Notes: generated by a model from the sequence alone, not told the origin. Shown: positions 7,251 to 16,090, numbered from the stretch's first letter. The stretch: 47,992 nucleotides of DNA from Pelistega sp. (GCA_030538255.1 JAUNUI010000011.1:42409-90400), one strand, 5' to 3'. Translations and numbers: made by a program.

Positions 7251-8039
7251 ATGACAACGCGTCAAACGATACGATTACTTATTGTTGAGGACCATGCAGG
7301 TCTAGCTAAGAATTTGGCTGAGTTTTTTGATGGTGATGCGTATACCTTGGATTTCGCTGATGATGGCTTAACGGCATTACATCTCTTGGCAACGCAAGAT
7401 TATGATGTGATTGTACTAGATGTGATGTTGCCAGGCGTGTCGGGGTTTGATATCTGTTATCGATTGCGTAATGAGTTGCACAAGAGTACACCGGTCTTGA
7501 TGATGACGGCCAAGGACCAATTGCATGATAAGGAAGAGGGCTTTGATTCGGGGGCGGATGATTATTTGGTCAAGCCGTTTAATTTGCGCGAGTTGCAGTT
7601 ACGTATCGAGGCACTCTATCGACGTCAATATGGCTTTTCGCAAACGCATAAGCTCAGTGTGGCAGATTTAGTATTTGATCTAAGCACTATGCAAGTGAGT
7701 AATCAACATGTTAGCCAAGTTTTAACGCTAAGTGGTATTCCCGCCAAAATCCTACAGACATTGATGCGATCGTATCCTGCCTTATTAGACTATGATGATT
7801 TAGTGGCGCATGTTTGGGGTGATCGGGAAGTGGATATGAATACGGTGCGCACCCAAGTGTATAGTTTGCGACGGCTTCTGCAGGAGACTTGGGGTTATAC
7901 CTGTATTAAGACTTTTCATGGGCAAGGTTACCGCTTATTGTCAGCGCAGGAGGCCGCTCTCGAAGTGAAGGGTGGTAAAGAGTCGAAACCTGCTGAAGAA
8001 ATGAAAGGCGGCAAAGAAACGAAGATGGCTGAAAAATGA
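7251..8039 (+). CDS. OmpR-family response regulator with repeat tail
   Basis: Two-domain DNA-binding response regulator, 262 residues. The receiver domain (about 8-120) has the acidic pair E13/D14, phosphoacceptor D57 in VIVLDVMLPG, T86 and K108 in LVKPF. The winged-helix domain follows (about 130-232) with VDMNTVRTQVYSLRRLL and a C-terminal GQGYRLL. The domain ends near residue 232; what follows is a lysine/glutamate-rich tail of two 12-residue repeats (VKGGKESKPAEE, MKGGKETKMAEK). The DNA repeat continues past the stop in another frame. A histidine kinase gene follows. QseB/PmrA/PhoP-like pairs often control envelope genes, and the preceding operon is a natural candidate target; this is inference. 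Confidence 0.92.
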   Translation: MTTRQTIRLLIVEDHAGLAKNLAEFFDGDAYTLDFADDGLTALHLLATQDYDVIVLDVMLPGVSGFDICYRLRNELHKSTPVLMMTAKDQLHDKEEGFDSGADDYLVKPFNLRELQLRIEALYRRQYGFSQTHKLSVADLVFDLSTMQVSNQHVSQVLTLSGIPAKILQTLMRSYPALLDYDDLVAHVWGDREVDMNTVRTQVYSLRRLLQETWGYTCIKTFHGQGYRLLSAQEAALEVKGGKESKPAEEMKGGKETKMAEK

Positions 8040-8104
8040 AAGGTGGAAAAGAAACCAAACCTGCTGAGAAAATGAAAGGCAGCCAAGAAGCTAAGGTCGC
8101 TAAT
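7962..8104. repeat. Four-unit 36-bp coding repeat with a one-base deletion
   Basis: Units lie at 7962-7997, 7998-8033, 8034-8068 and 8069-8104, each encoding a version of MKGGKETKPAEE. The third unit is 35 bases long: it lacks one A in the run at 8032-8036. This places the TGA of the response regulator inside the repeat and shifts units 3 and 4 to the -1 frame. Confidence 0.85.
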
Positions 8105-8143
8105 CAATCCGTTAAAGAGAATTCAGAGGAGCGTTCTACGTGA
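8036..8143 (+). CDS. 35-residue overlapping frame continuing the response-regulator repeats
   Basis: An ATG at 8036 overlaps the regulator's TGA (ATGA), and the frame runs to TGA at 8141-8143. It encodes two more copies of the tail repeat (MKGGKETKPAEK, MKGSQEAKVAN) then a polar end. It may be a coupled small protein, the part of the regulator lost by a one-base deletion, or a -1 frameshift extension made on the run of five A residues just before the stop. No Shine-Dalgarno of its own is evident. Confidence 0.4.
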   Translation: MKGGKETKPAEKMKGSQEAKVANQSVKENSEERST

Positions 8144-8154
8144 AGTTAATCGTT

Positions 8155-8220
8155 AGCTCAGAGGGCGTTCGTCATGAGCTTGATTTTGAGCTCAGGGAGC
8201 ACTCAGCATGAAGTCAATTT
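8155..8220. repeat. Duplicated initiation region at the kinase start
   Basis: AGCTCAGAGGGCG..TCATGAGCTTGATTTT (8155-8187) recurs as AGCTCAGGGAGC..AGCATGAAGTCAATTT (8189-8220), a diverged tandem of about 34 bases. Each copy has a GGG-type ribosome site and an ATG (8174 and 8208). Only the second ATG opens the kinase frame. Confidence 0.6.
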
Positions 8221-9548
8221 CAGCACGACTCTATTGGTCAATATTATTGGTCTGTTCGATTGCAATTGTGTTTATGGCGACGCTCGTCTATGTCTTTACG
8301 GAAGATATGGAAGATACGATTGTCGAGGTGAACTTTAGTGCCGACCGCGACTATATTATTCAGAACTTTACACAAGCGGGTACCTATATCTGGGACTCAG
8401 AGGGACAGAAAATAGCGTTTATCCCGAACGGTGAAACTCTGCCAGTGAATATGCCAGCTGATTTACGTGGTTTAAGTGAAGGCATGGTGCATGAGTTTAA
8501 AGTGGGTGATCAGATCTTTATCGGTAAACGTCAACAACTGGATACAGGTGTGTTGTATTATGCCAAAAATATCACCGCCTTCGAGGACCGAGAATATCTC
8601 TTTCAGAAAGTGATCTTAGGTGTGGTTGTGTTTATGATCTTGCTAAGTGCAATCTTATCGTATATCAGCAGCCAACGGATTGTTAAGCCCTGGCATCAAC
8701 TCTCGAATGATATTTCCGCTGTGCCAGTGGGCAAGGATATGCCCTTAATTGCCACACCTTATGTGGAAGCAGAGCTGTATACAATCGCCTCTAACTTTAA
8801 CCAGTTTCTCGCTGAGTTGAATGCCTATGTCACGAGAGAGAACTCCTTGCTTGGTCTGGCGAGTCATGAGTTACGTACGCCGATTGCGGTGATGGCGGGG
8901 GCTTTAGATATTATTGAATCTAGGCAGCAGTTGAGTGAGCGCGATCAGATTACTTTAGCTCGTGTGCGCCAAGCCTGCAATGAAATGCAGATGAATGTCG
9001 AGACCATTCTGAAATTGGCGCGTAAAGAAGAGAGCGCAACGCAAAATGAGATTTTTTATCTGGATGATGTCTTAATCCAGGTTAAAGAAGATTTATCCTT
9101 AAGTTTCGGTAGTGAGCGCATGACTTTGACGATGCGACAGCAAAAAGTGAAGCTCTTAAGTGATGTGTTCTTAAGCAAGATGTTAGTGCGTAATTTGCTG
9201 CAGAATGCGCTTCAACATACTAAGGGCGCGGTTAGAATCCAATTGCATGATACGTACTTTGATGTGGAGGATGAGGGCATCGGTTTAACTGATGCTCAGC
9301 AAGCTATCCTACAAGGACACACGAAAGAGTTTGGTGGCTCACATGGCTTTGGCTTGTATATTGTGACGATGGTGAGTGAACGCTTAGGTTGGTCTATGCA
9401 GATTGAGCGGCTTGAGCAAGCTGAACACCATTTAACAGCTGGAATAACTTCGGCGAGTGTAAATACGTCAGGTGTAAATGTGGAGCAAAACTTTGCCAAG
9501 CATAATCGCATTCGCGTGTATTTTACGAGCAGTCGCTATTACTTATAA
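8208..9548 (+). CDS. Sensor histidine kinase
   Basis: Inner-membrane sensor kinase, 446 residues, partner of the upstream response regulator. Two membrane helices (about 8-30 and 134-154) frame a periplasmic domain of about 100 residues without a recognised ligand fold. A short HAMP-like linker beginning RIVKP follows. The dimerisation domain carries the phosphoacceptor H220 in LASHELRTP. The ATPase domain has the N box RNLLQNALQH near 328-337, the G1 box DEGIG near 355-359 and the G2 box HGFGLYIV near 379-386. The last 40 residues are a non-conserved tail. The stimulus is not predictable from the sequence. Confidence 0.93.
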   Translation: MKSISARLYWSILLVCSIAIVFMATLVYVFTEDMEDTIVEVNFSADRDYIIQNFTQAGTYIWDSEGQKIAFIPNGETLPVNMPADLRGLSEGMVHEFKVGDQIFIGKRQQLDTGVLYYAKNITAFEDREYLFQKVILGVVVFMILLSAILSYISSQRIVKPWHQLSNDISAVPVGKDMPLIATPYVEAELYTIASNFNQFLAELNAYVTRENSLLGLASHELRTPIAVMAGALDIIESRQQLSERDQITLARVRQACNEMQMNVETILKLARKEESATQNEIFYLDDVLIQVKEDLSLSFGSERMTLTMRQQKVKLLSDVFLSKMLVRNLLQNALQHTKGAVRIQLHDTYFDVEDEGIGLTDAQQAILQGHTKEFGGSHGFGLYIVTMVSERLGWSMQIERLEQAEHHLTAGITSASVNTSGVNVEQNFAKHNRIRVYFTSSRYYL

Positions 9549-9550
9549 TA

Positions 9551-9583
9551 AATGCCGCTGTCAGCGAGGCTTTCAGCGGCATT
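9551..9583. terminator. Terminator between convergent kinase and aceA genes
   Basis: AATGCCGCTG (9551-9560) pairs perfectly with CAGCGGCATT (9574-9583). It lies between the convergent kinase and isocitrate lyase genes. On the minus transcript it is followed by UUAUUAUAA, giving a weak uridine tract, so it mainly suits aceA. Confidence 0.75.
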
Positions 9584-9622
9584 CGGACATTCACTTCAGG
9601 GTGAATTAGTGCAGTTCAATCA

Positions 9623-11215
9623 TTAGAACTGGTTCATGGTGTTGTCTTTACCAGAAGCTTTAAGAGCGGCTTCACCAGCAAAGTATTCTTTATGGTTGTC
9701 ACCAATGTCAGAACCAGCCATGTTTTGGTGCTTAACAGTAGCAATACCTTGGCGAATCTCTTCGCGTTGAACATTACGTACATAAGCCAACATGCCTTGG
9801 TCTGCAAAGTAACCCTTAGCAAGGTTATCAGTTGATAGCGCTGCTGTGTGGTAGGTTGGTAGCGTGATCAAGTGATGGAAGATACCAGCGTCACGTGATG
9901 CATCACGTTGGAAGGTACGGATACGCTCATCAGCTTGTTGGCCAAGCTCAGTGCTGTCGTATTCAACATTCATCAAATCGTTACGGTCGTAAGCAGCAAC
10001 ATCTTGACCTGCTTCTTGCATGGCATCATAAACTTGTTGACGGAAGTTTAGTGTCCAGTTGAATGAAGGGCTGTTGTTGTAAACAAGCTTAGCATTCGGG
10101 ATAACTTCACGAACACGATCAACCATGCCTTTGATTTGGCCAATATGCGGTTTCTCGGTTTCAATCCAGATCATGTCAGCACCGTTCTGTAGTGAGGTGA
10201 TGCAGTCTAGAACGCAACGGTCTTCACCTGTACCAGCGCGGAACTGGAATAGATTGCTTGGTAGGCGCTTAGGACGGAGTAATTTACCGTCGCGCTTAAT
10301 GATCACGTCACCGTTACCTAATTGATCAGCAGAGATTTCTTCGCAATCTAAGAAGCTGTTGTATTGGTCACCTAAGTCACCTGGTTCGTTCGTTACAGCG
10401 ATTTGCTTGGTTAAGCCAGCGCCTAAAGAGTCAGTACGTGCAACGATAACACCATCAGTCACGCCTAACTCTAAGAATGCATAACGTACGGCATTAATCT
10501 TGGCTAAGAAGTCAGAGTGTGGAACGGTTACTTTGCCGTCTTGGTGACCGCATTGCTTCTCATCAGACACTTGGTTTTCAATCTGAATACAACATGCACC
10601 TGCTTCAATCATTTGCTTAGCAAGTAGGTAAGTTGCTTCCGCATTACCGAAACCAGCATCGATGTCAGCAATAATAGGTACAACGTGAGTTTCGTAATTA
10701 TTGATTTGGTCTTCGATAGACTTAGCTTTCGCAGAATCACCTGCTTCACGCGCATTGTCTAAAGCGGTGAACAATAGGTCTAGTTCACGTTGGTCAGCTT
10801 GGCGCAAGAATGTGTATAGCTCTTTAATTAATGCTGATACAACAGTTTTCTCGTGCATAGATTGGTCAGGAAGAGGACCGAACTCAGAACGTAGCGCAGC
10901 TACCATCCAGCCAGATAGGTATAGATAGCGCTTGTTTGTGGTTTTTAGATGCTTTTTGATGGCGATTAACTTCTGTTGGCCGATAAAACCGTGCCAGCAA
11001 CCTAAAGACTGCGTGTATTGTGCTGGGTCAGCGTCGTACTCAGCCATATCTTTGCGCATGATAGCAGCAGTGTATTTCGCTACATCTAAACCGTTCTGGA
11101 AACGGTTCTGCATGCGCATACGAGCAACTGATTCAGCACTGATGGCTGACCATGCTTTGCCTGCTTGCTTGATTTCTTCAGCGGCTTTTTGGATTTCATT
11201 TTGGTAAGTTGACAT
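9623..11215 (-). CDS. aceA: Isocitrate lyase, long form
   Basis: Glyoxylate-shunt enzyme that cleaves isocitrate to succinate and glyoxylate, 530 residues, the length of the long subfamily known from Acinetobacter and Pseudomonas rather than the 430-residue E. coli type. The catalytic signature is KQCGH with C222 (KKCGH in the short type), followed by the inserted helical region of the long form. Other conserved blocks are ADIDAGFGNAEATYLLAK, IVARTDSLGAG and NNSPSFNWT. The C-terminus NTMNQF is typical. ATG start with AAAGGAGA. It stands alone, and malate synthase is not in the window. It is needed for growth on acetate or fatty acids, fitting the two acyl-CoA clusters downstream. Confidence 0.97.
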   Translation of the reverse strand: MSTYQNEIQKAAEEIKQAGKAWSAISAESVARMRMQNRFQNGLDVAKYTAAIMRKDMAEYDADPAQYTQSLGCWHGFIGQQKLIAIKKHLKTTNKRYLYLSGWMVAALRSEFGPLPDQSMHEKTVVSALIKELYTFLRQADQRELDLLFTALDNAREAGDSAKAKSIEDQINNYETHVVPIIADIDAGFGNAEATYLLAKQMIEAGACCIQIENQVSDEKQCGHQDGKVTVPHSDFLAKINAVRYAFLELGVTDGVIVARTDSLGAGLTKQIAVTNEPGDLGDQYNSFLDCEEISADQLGNGDVIIKRDGKLLRPKRLPSNLFQFRAGTGEDRCVLDCITSLQNGADMIWIETEKPHIGQIKGMVDRVREVIPNAKLVYNNSPSFNWTLNFRQQVYDAMQEAGQDVAAYDRNDLMNVEYDSTELGQQADERIRTFQRDASRDAGIFHHLITLPTYHTAALSTDNLAKGYFADQGMLAYVRNVQREEIRQGIATVKHQNMAGSDIGDNHKEYFAGEAALKASGKDNTMNQF

Positions 11216-11637
11216 AAAAGTCTCCTTTGCCTGAGGCGATTAGTAAAAAAATTTGATGCGATGCAATAGAATCTACGCTCTTTTTTTTAAGAAGGGAAGG
11301 GTTTTATATAAGACCTAGGGTTTTTCCTAGGAAAAAAAGCCAAATAAATTGTGAGGGAATGTTAAGTCTTGGGTAAACCCTTGAGGCAAAACCCTTATTT
11401 TTCAGAAAGTTTGTTGTTAAAAAGACATTCTGTATAAAGTGTAGTTTGGCTAAAAAGCGAGTGTCTCAAAAATTAAATGGTGTCGGAACTTGCAAGAGCC
11501 ACGACTAGGATGAGTTCATGCAATGATGCTGTTGAGCCGTACTTACATCTAGAAAAACATCTTGCAAAAAGCACAAAATTTATCAATTAAATTTGATAAT
11601 TTCTTGATGCTTCTTTGTCTATGATGCAAACAAATTA
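11216..11637. other. Divergent control region of aceA and the LtaS-like gene
   Basis: This 422-base gap serves two divergent genes. It contains two CCTAGG palindromes 12 bases apart (11314-11319 and 11326-11331), about 100 bases before the aceA start, and an inverted repeat TATCAA-N6-TTGATA at 11581-11598, 40 bases before the LtaS-like start. Both are plausible operator sites, but neither matches a named box. No secure -35/-10 pair was fixed. Confidence 0.45.
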
Positions 11638-13848
11638 ATGGTTTTGTTTTGCATTATGTATATTCAGATTTTGGCTTTTCTTGTTCTTGCTTTAGTGTTT
11701 TTGAATCTTAGTCGCTTTGGGCTAATGGTTTGGCAATGGTCGCGTGTCAAGCAGCATGCTGTTTGGCCAATCTTTCTCGGTGGCTTGCGGATAGATTTGT
11801 CACTATTGGCCATGTTAGTAGCACCTTCCTTCTTGTTGGCAAGCGTATTTGATGCTAACTCAGTCGCGTGGGCTATTAATGGCTTATGGTTGACCTTGAT
11901 GTGGCTCTTGGTGGTGATTCCAGAGCTCTCATCAGCACAGTTTATTTATGAGTATGATACGCGTCCGAACCGCTTGTTTACGGACTACTTAAAACATCCG
12001 AATGAAGTCTTTGGCATGCTTTGGAAGGGCTATCGTAGTACCTTGATTGTTGGTGTCATCGTGATGCTTGCCTCAAGTTATGGGGTTTATTATGTGTTGA
12101 GTTCACTGGGGCGTGAGTTGTTCGATGCAGTTTGGTGGCTTGACGGCTTATTTTGTTTAGCCGGCGCTCTTGCGCTCTTCGCTCTGATTCGTGGTACGTT
12201 AAAACATCGTCCAATTAATCCTTCAACGGTTGCTTATTGTGGTGACGGTATGCTCAATACCTTGCCCTTGAACTCTTTGTATAGCGTGCTTTACGCCTTA
12301 TACAGCATTAAGAATGAGCGCTGTGCGGCTGATGCGTATGGCAAGATGGATTCCGCGACGGTCTATGCGTTAGTGAATCAAGCTGCGGGCATCAAGCCGG
12401 TGAGTAATGCCTTACGTATTCCTTCTTGGCATCATCAAGGAGAGACTAGCAAAATGTCGAGTTTCTCAGGGGCTTCTAAATCAGCAAATATGGTAAGTTC
12501 CATAGGTTCGGCAGACTTGGCTAATGTCGCAAATTCAGTGAGTATGACAAGCTCAGAGAGTGCACATAATCGGGATGCAGCACAGACATCAAAAAAAACA
12601 TACAAAAATATTGTCCTGATTGTGCAGGAAAGCCTTGGTGCTCAGTATATCGGTGGACTTGGCGGTCAAAACTTAAGCCCTGAGTTTGATAAATTGATGA
12701 ATCAAGGTTGGTGCTTTGAGCGCTGTTACGCAACAGGCACGCGTTCAGTCCGCGGTTTAGAAGCAGTTAGCAGTGGTTTCCCACCGACGATTTCTGATGC
12801 CGTATTGCGCTTAAGTAAGTCGCAGAGCCGCTTTTTCACCTTAGCTCAGTTACTGAAAGATTTTGACTATCGCACGAGCTTTATTTATGGCGGAGAAGCG
12901 CATTTTGATAATATGAAAAGCTTCTTCTTAGGCAATGGCTTTAGTCAACTGTATGAGCAGCCTGATTTTAAAGATCCTGCCTTCGTCGGTACCTGGGGGG
13001 CGTCGGATGAAGATATGTTCGCCACCTTGCACGAGGTCTTGTCACAAGATTTGGATGTACCTAAGCTGAGCTTGGCTTTTACGGTAACGAATCATACGCC
13101 ATGGGAGTATCCGGAGGGTCGGATTACACCCGTAGGTGAGCCCGCAAGTGTCGAAAATTCGGTGCGTTATGTGGATTGGTGCATGGGTGAGTTTTTTAAA
13201 AAGGCGCAGCAGTCTGCGTATTGGGAAGATACTGTTTTCCTCGTCGTGGCCGACCATGACTCTCGGGTTTGGGGGGAAACATTAGTGCCATTGCGTCATT
13301 TTCATATACCTGCCTTAATTCTTGGTGGTGGTGTGCCGGTATGTCGTGACCCGCGTATTATTAGCCAGATTGACCTGCCTGTGACGGTCTTGTCTTTAGC
13401 AGGGATTGAGGCTGAGCATCCTATGATTGGACGTGACTTAACGCATGATTTGGCATGTTTAGAAGGAGGGCGAGCAGCAGAGGGAGCGCAAAAGCTTGCT
13501 CAATCAAGGGAGCAAGGGCTGGATCAAGTGCAATCAAGAGCTCAAGAAATGCGTCAAGCCCCAATTCCTGAGAGAACACATGTTGTGACTACAATCGCTG
13601 ATAATGGGCGTGCAATGATGCAATATAACGATAATTATGGTTATTTAGTGGGTGATGTTCTCACGGTTCTCTGCCCACTTAAACCCGCTCAGCAATTTAT
13701 TTATCAAGCGCCTGAAAGCTATACGCCGATTGCTGATGCAGACCAACGCATGGACTTGATTGATTTGGCTCAAGCGCATGCGATTTGGCCTAACTTAATG
13801 TATGATGCTGGACTCTATACGATGAGCTCTATGCATCATGTGAGTTAA
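11638..13848 (+). CDS. LtaS-like membrane sulfatase-fold phosphotransferase
   Basis: Alkaline-phosphatase-superfamily membrane enzyme, 736 residues, of the LTA synthase family, whose proteobacterial members add phosphoglycerol or phosphoethanolamine to envelope glycans or lipids. Five hydrophobic segments occupy about residues 5-180. The periplasmic catalytic domain starts near 322 with IVLIVQES (metal-binding E331), the nucleophile threonine in ATGTRSVRGLEA (366-368), GGEAHFDNMKSFF, TNHTPWEYP and VVADHDSR (539-543). Two low-complexity inserts, Ser/Ala-rich at about 270-320 and Gln/Arg-rich at about 610-645, are unusual. No Shine-Dalgarno precedes the ATG, and an ATG at 11656 is an alternative. 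Family assignment is firm; the transferred group is not. Confidence 0.85.
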   Translation: MVLFCIMYIQILAFLVLALVFLNLSRFGLMVWQWSRVKQHAVWPIFLGGLRIDLSLLAMLVAPSFLLASVFDANSVAWAINGLWLTLMWLLVVIPELSSAQFIYEYDTRPNRLFTDYLKHPNEVFGMLWKGYRSTLIVGVIVMLASSYGVYYVLSSLGRELFDAVWWLDGLFCLAGALALFALIRGTLKHRPINPSTVAYCGDGMLNTLPLNSLYSVLYALYSIKNERCAADAYGKMDSATVYALVNQAAGIKPVSNALRIPSWHHQGETSKMSSFSGASKSANMVSSIGSADLANVANSVSMTSSESAHNRDAAQTSKKTYKNIVLIVQESLGAQYIGGLGGQNLSPEFDKLMNQGWCFERCYATGTRSVRGLEAVSSGFPPTISDAVLRLSKSQSRFFTLAQLLKDFDYRTSFIYGGEAHFDNMKSFFLGNGFSQLYEQPDFKDPAFVGTWGASDEDMFATLHEVLSQDLDVPKLSLAFTVTNHTPWEYPEGRITPVGEPASVENSVRYVDWCMGEFFKKAQQSAYWEDTVFLVVADHDSRVWGETLVPLRHFHIPALILGGGVPVCRDPRIISQIDLPVTVLSLAGIEAEHPMIGRDLTHDLACLEGGRAAEGAQKLAQSREQGLDQVQSRAQEMRQAPIPERTHVVTTIADNGRAMMQYNDNYGYLVGDVLTVLCPLKPAQQFIYQAPESYTPIADADQRMDLIDLAQAHAIWPNLMYDAGLYTMSSMHHVS

Positions 13849-13922
13849 TATCGCCGAAACTTAATCTATCGCAAAACAAGTGATATTTTGGGGCTATTCT
13901 CTCGGTGATTGGAAGGGTTTTG

Positions 13923-13931
13923 TGCTATGAT
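13923..13931 (+). promoter_or_regulatory. Extended -10 element upstream of fabI
   Basis: TGCTATGAT matches the extended -10 pattern TGnTATAAT in five of six hexamer positions and lies about 100 bases before fabI. No good -35 is visible, which extended -10 promoters tolerate. Confidence 0.4.
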
Positions 13932-14030
13932 TTCATGCAGATAGCGACCCGCTCGTCTAGAATGGCGTTTTTAGTGGAGCCATGAGTTCGGGAGCGCATG
14001 ATATATTGAATAATAACATTAGGAAAACTC

Positions 14031-14816
14031 ATGGGTTTTTTAGCAAACAAACGCATTTTAATTACAGGCTTAATTTCTGACCGTTCTATCGCTTATGGTA
14101 TCGCCAAGGCCTGTCATGAGCAGGGCGCAGAGTTGGCCTTCACTTATGTAGGTGATCGCTTCAAAGGACGTGTTGAACAGTTCGCAACAGAGTTTGGTAG
14201 CGATATTGTAATTCCATGCGACGTTGGCTCGGATGAAGAAATTGAAGGTGCTTTCAAGACTTTAGCGGAGCGTTGGGATGGTCTTGATGGTCTCGTGCAC
14301 TCAATTGGCTTTGCGCCGCGTGAGGCGATTGCGGGCACTTTCCTTGATGGCATGACCCGTGAGAACTTCCGTATTGCACACGATATTTCTGCCTATAGTT
14401 TCCCAGCTATGGCCAAAGCTGCTCTGCCACTTCTGCAAGCACGTCAAGGCTCACTACTCACCTTAACTTACTTAGGTGCTGAGCGTTCAATCCCGCATTA
14501 CAACACCATGGGTTGTGCCAAGGCTTCTCTTGAAGCGTCTGTGCGCTACTTATCAAGCTCTTTGGGTCGCGAAGGTATTCGTACCAACGCCATTTCAGCA
14601 GGTCCAATTAAGACCTTAGCAGCGAGTGGTATTAAGGACTTCTCAGTCATCTTGAATTTTGTTGAAGAGAACTCTCCATTGCGTCGTAATGTGACGATTG
14701 AAGAAGTGGGTAACACCGCTGCCTTCTTATTATCTGATTTGGCCAGTGGTATTACCGGTCAAATCGTCCACGTTGATGCCGGCTTCTCAAGCGTCGTACC
14801 TGGAATGGGTTACTAA
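14031..14816 (+). CDS. fabI: Enoyl-[acyl-carrier-protein] reductase FabI
   Basis: NADH-dependent enoyl-ACP reductase completing each fatty-acid elongation cycle, 261 residues, of normal length. SDR fold: the N-terminal [13 protein letters not shown] nucleotide-binding loop, HSIGFAP (with G93, the residue whose mutation gives triclosan resistance in E. coli), and the catalytic set Y147, Y157 and K164 in [12 protein letters not shown]. It ends near [18 protein letters not shown] start with AGGA. dnaQ follows three bases after the stop and is likely cotranscribed. Confidence 0.97.
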   Translation: MGFLANKRILITGLISDRSIAYGIAKACHEQGAELAFTYVGDRFKGRVEQFATEFGSDIVIPCDVGSDEEIEGAFKTLAERWDGLDGLVHSIGFAPREAIAGTFLDGMTRENFRIAHDISAYSFPAMAKAALPLLQARQGSLLTLTYLGAERSIPHYNTMGCAKASLEASVRYLSSSLGREGIRTNAISAGPIKTLAASGIKDFSVILNFVEENSPLRRNVTIEEVGNTAAFLLSDLASGITGQIVHVDAGFSSVVPGMGY

Positions 14817-14819
14817 TTT

Positions 14820-15554
14820 ATGCGTCAAATTGTGTTGGATACGGAAACCACAGGCCTGCGTGTGCAGGATGGTAACCGTATTATTGAGCTTGGTTGTGTC
14901 GAATTAGTTAATCGCGAATTAACGGGCAATAATCTGCATATCTACTTTAATCCTGATCGTGATAGCGAGCAGGGTGCGCTTGAAGTACACGGCTTAACGA
15001 CAGAATTCTTGTCACAACACAATCGTTTTGAGCAAGAGGCTCAGCGCATCGTCGAGTATATTTCTGGCGCGGAGCTTGTTATTCATAATGCAGAGTTTGA
15101 CCTTGGCTTTCTGAATGCTGAATTTAAGCGCGTTAAGCTTAAAGAAATTCAATCCTATACCAGTGGTGTGGTGGATACCTTAATGCTAGCGCGCGAGCAG
15201 TATCCAGGCAAGCGTAATAGTCTTGATGCCTTGTGCTCGCGCTTAGGCATCTCGAATGAGCATCGTGTACTACACGGAGCCTTGTTGGATGCCGAGTTAC
15301 TGGCTGATGTTTATATCGCCATGACGCGTGGTCAGTTCGGCTTGAGCATGGAGTATGTTGAGGAAAAAGAAGAATCCAATACTTCGCACATACAATTTCA
15401 AGCAAGCGATATTGCAGATTTACAGGTTGTGCGTGCTAATGAGCAAGAACTCGCCGCCCATCACGCCTACTTACAAGACCTAGAAAAAGCCTCAGGAGCG
15501 CCGAGTATCTGGGTGCAACTCAGCAATCCTACAGTGCCTGCTGAGGCGAATTAA
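14820..15554 (+). CDS. dnaQ: DNA polymerase III epsilon subunit
   Basis: 3'-5' proofreading exonuclease of the replicative polymerase, 244 residues. DEDDh motifs are present: LDTETTGL (D7, E9), HNAEFDLGFLN, and H-x4-D in HGALLDAELLADVY. The C-terminal 60 residues contain a glutamine/alanine-rich segment expected to bind the polymerase alpha subunit. It starts three bases after fabI, so translational coupling is likely. Confidence 0.95.
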   Translation: MRQIVLDTETTGLRVQDGNRIIELGCVELVNRELTGNNLHIYFNPDRDSEQGALEVHGLTTEFLSQHNRFEQEAQRIVEYISGAELVIHNAEFDLGFLNAEFKRVKLKEIQSYTSGVVDTLMLAREQYPGKRNSLDALCSRLGISNEHRVLHGALLDAELLADVYIAMTRGQFGLSMEYVEEKEESNTSHIQFQASDIADLQVVRANEQELAAHHAYLQDLEKASGAPSIWVQLSNPTVPAEAN

Positions 15555-15556
15555 TC

Positions 15557-16090
15557 TTACTTGGCTGGAGCGGTTGCCCCTAAGCCAATTGGGCGATACA
15601 TTAGTACCGTATCAATCCAACGATTAAACTTATAACCTGATGCGGGCTCTATGCCGGTTAAGGTAAAACCGAGTTTTTCATGTAATTTAATGGAAGCATG
15701 ATTTTGGCTGTCACCAATAACGGCAATCATCAGTCGCCATGGCCCTTGTTCTGCCTCAGCAATGAGGCGCTGTAAGAGGGCGCTACCAAGGCCTTTTCCC
15801 ACATGGTCCTTATGTATATAAATCGAGTCTTCAACGGTGAAGCGATAGGCTTTGCGCGGTCGGTAGCTGGATAGATACGCATAAGCAATCACAAGGCCAT
15901 TTTCTTCGGCCACAAGGTAGGGGTATGAAGCCTGGGTGATTTGCGTGAAGCGATCACGCATATTCTCCAAGCTAGGGACTTCCTCCTCGAAAGTCGCCGT
16001 ACCATGAAGTACATGATAACTGTATATGTCTAAAATATCAGGGATGTCGCTTAATTGTGCAGGACGAATATGAAAAGAAGAGTCAGGCAT
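15557..16090 (-). CDS. GNAT N-acetyltransferase (Pat/MnaT-like)
   Basis: Acetyl-CoA-dependent N-acetyltransferase of the phosphinothricin/methionine-derivative acetyltransferase group, 177 residues from the ATG at 16090. A longer frame starts at TTG 16126, with no better ribosome site. Typical blocks: IRPAQLSDIPDILDIY at the N-terminus, TFEEEVPS, the RPRKAYRFTVEDSIYIHKDHVGKGLG acetyl-CoA loop, and SIKLHEKLGFTLTG. Its stop lies two bases from the convergent dnaQ stop. Substrates of these enzymes range from herbicide-like to methionine-like amines and cannot be assigned here. Confidence 0.88.
   Translation of the reverse strand: MPDSSFHIRPAQLSDIPDILDIYSYHVLHGTATFEEEVPSLENMRDRFTQITQASYPYLVAEENGLVIAYAYLSSYRPRKAYRFTVEDSIYIHKDHVGKGLGSALLQRLIAEAEQGPWRLMIAVIGDSQNHASIKLHEKLGFTLTGIEPASGYKFNRWIDTVLMYRPIGLGATAPAK

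Noticed and set aside
8174-8207. ATG at 8174 as the kinase start
   Set aside because: It is out of frame with the kinase; it belongs to the duplicated initiation block.
11477-11590. 37-codon frame upstream of the LtaS-like gene
   Set aside because: No Shine-Dalgarno, no recognisable composition, and it overlaps the probable control region.
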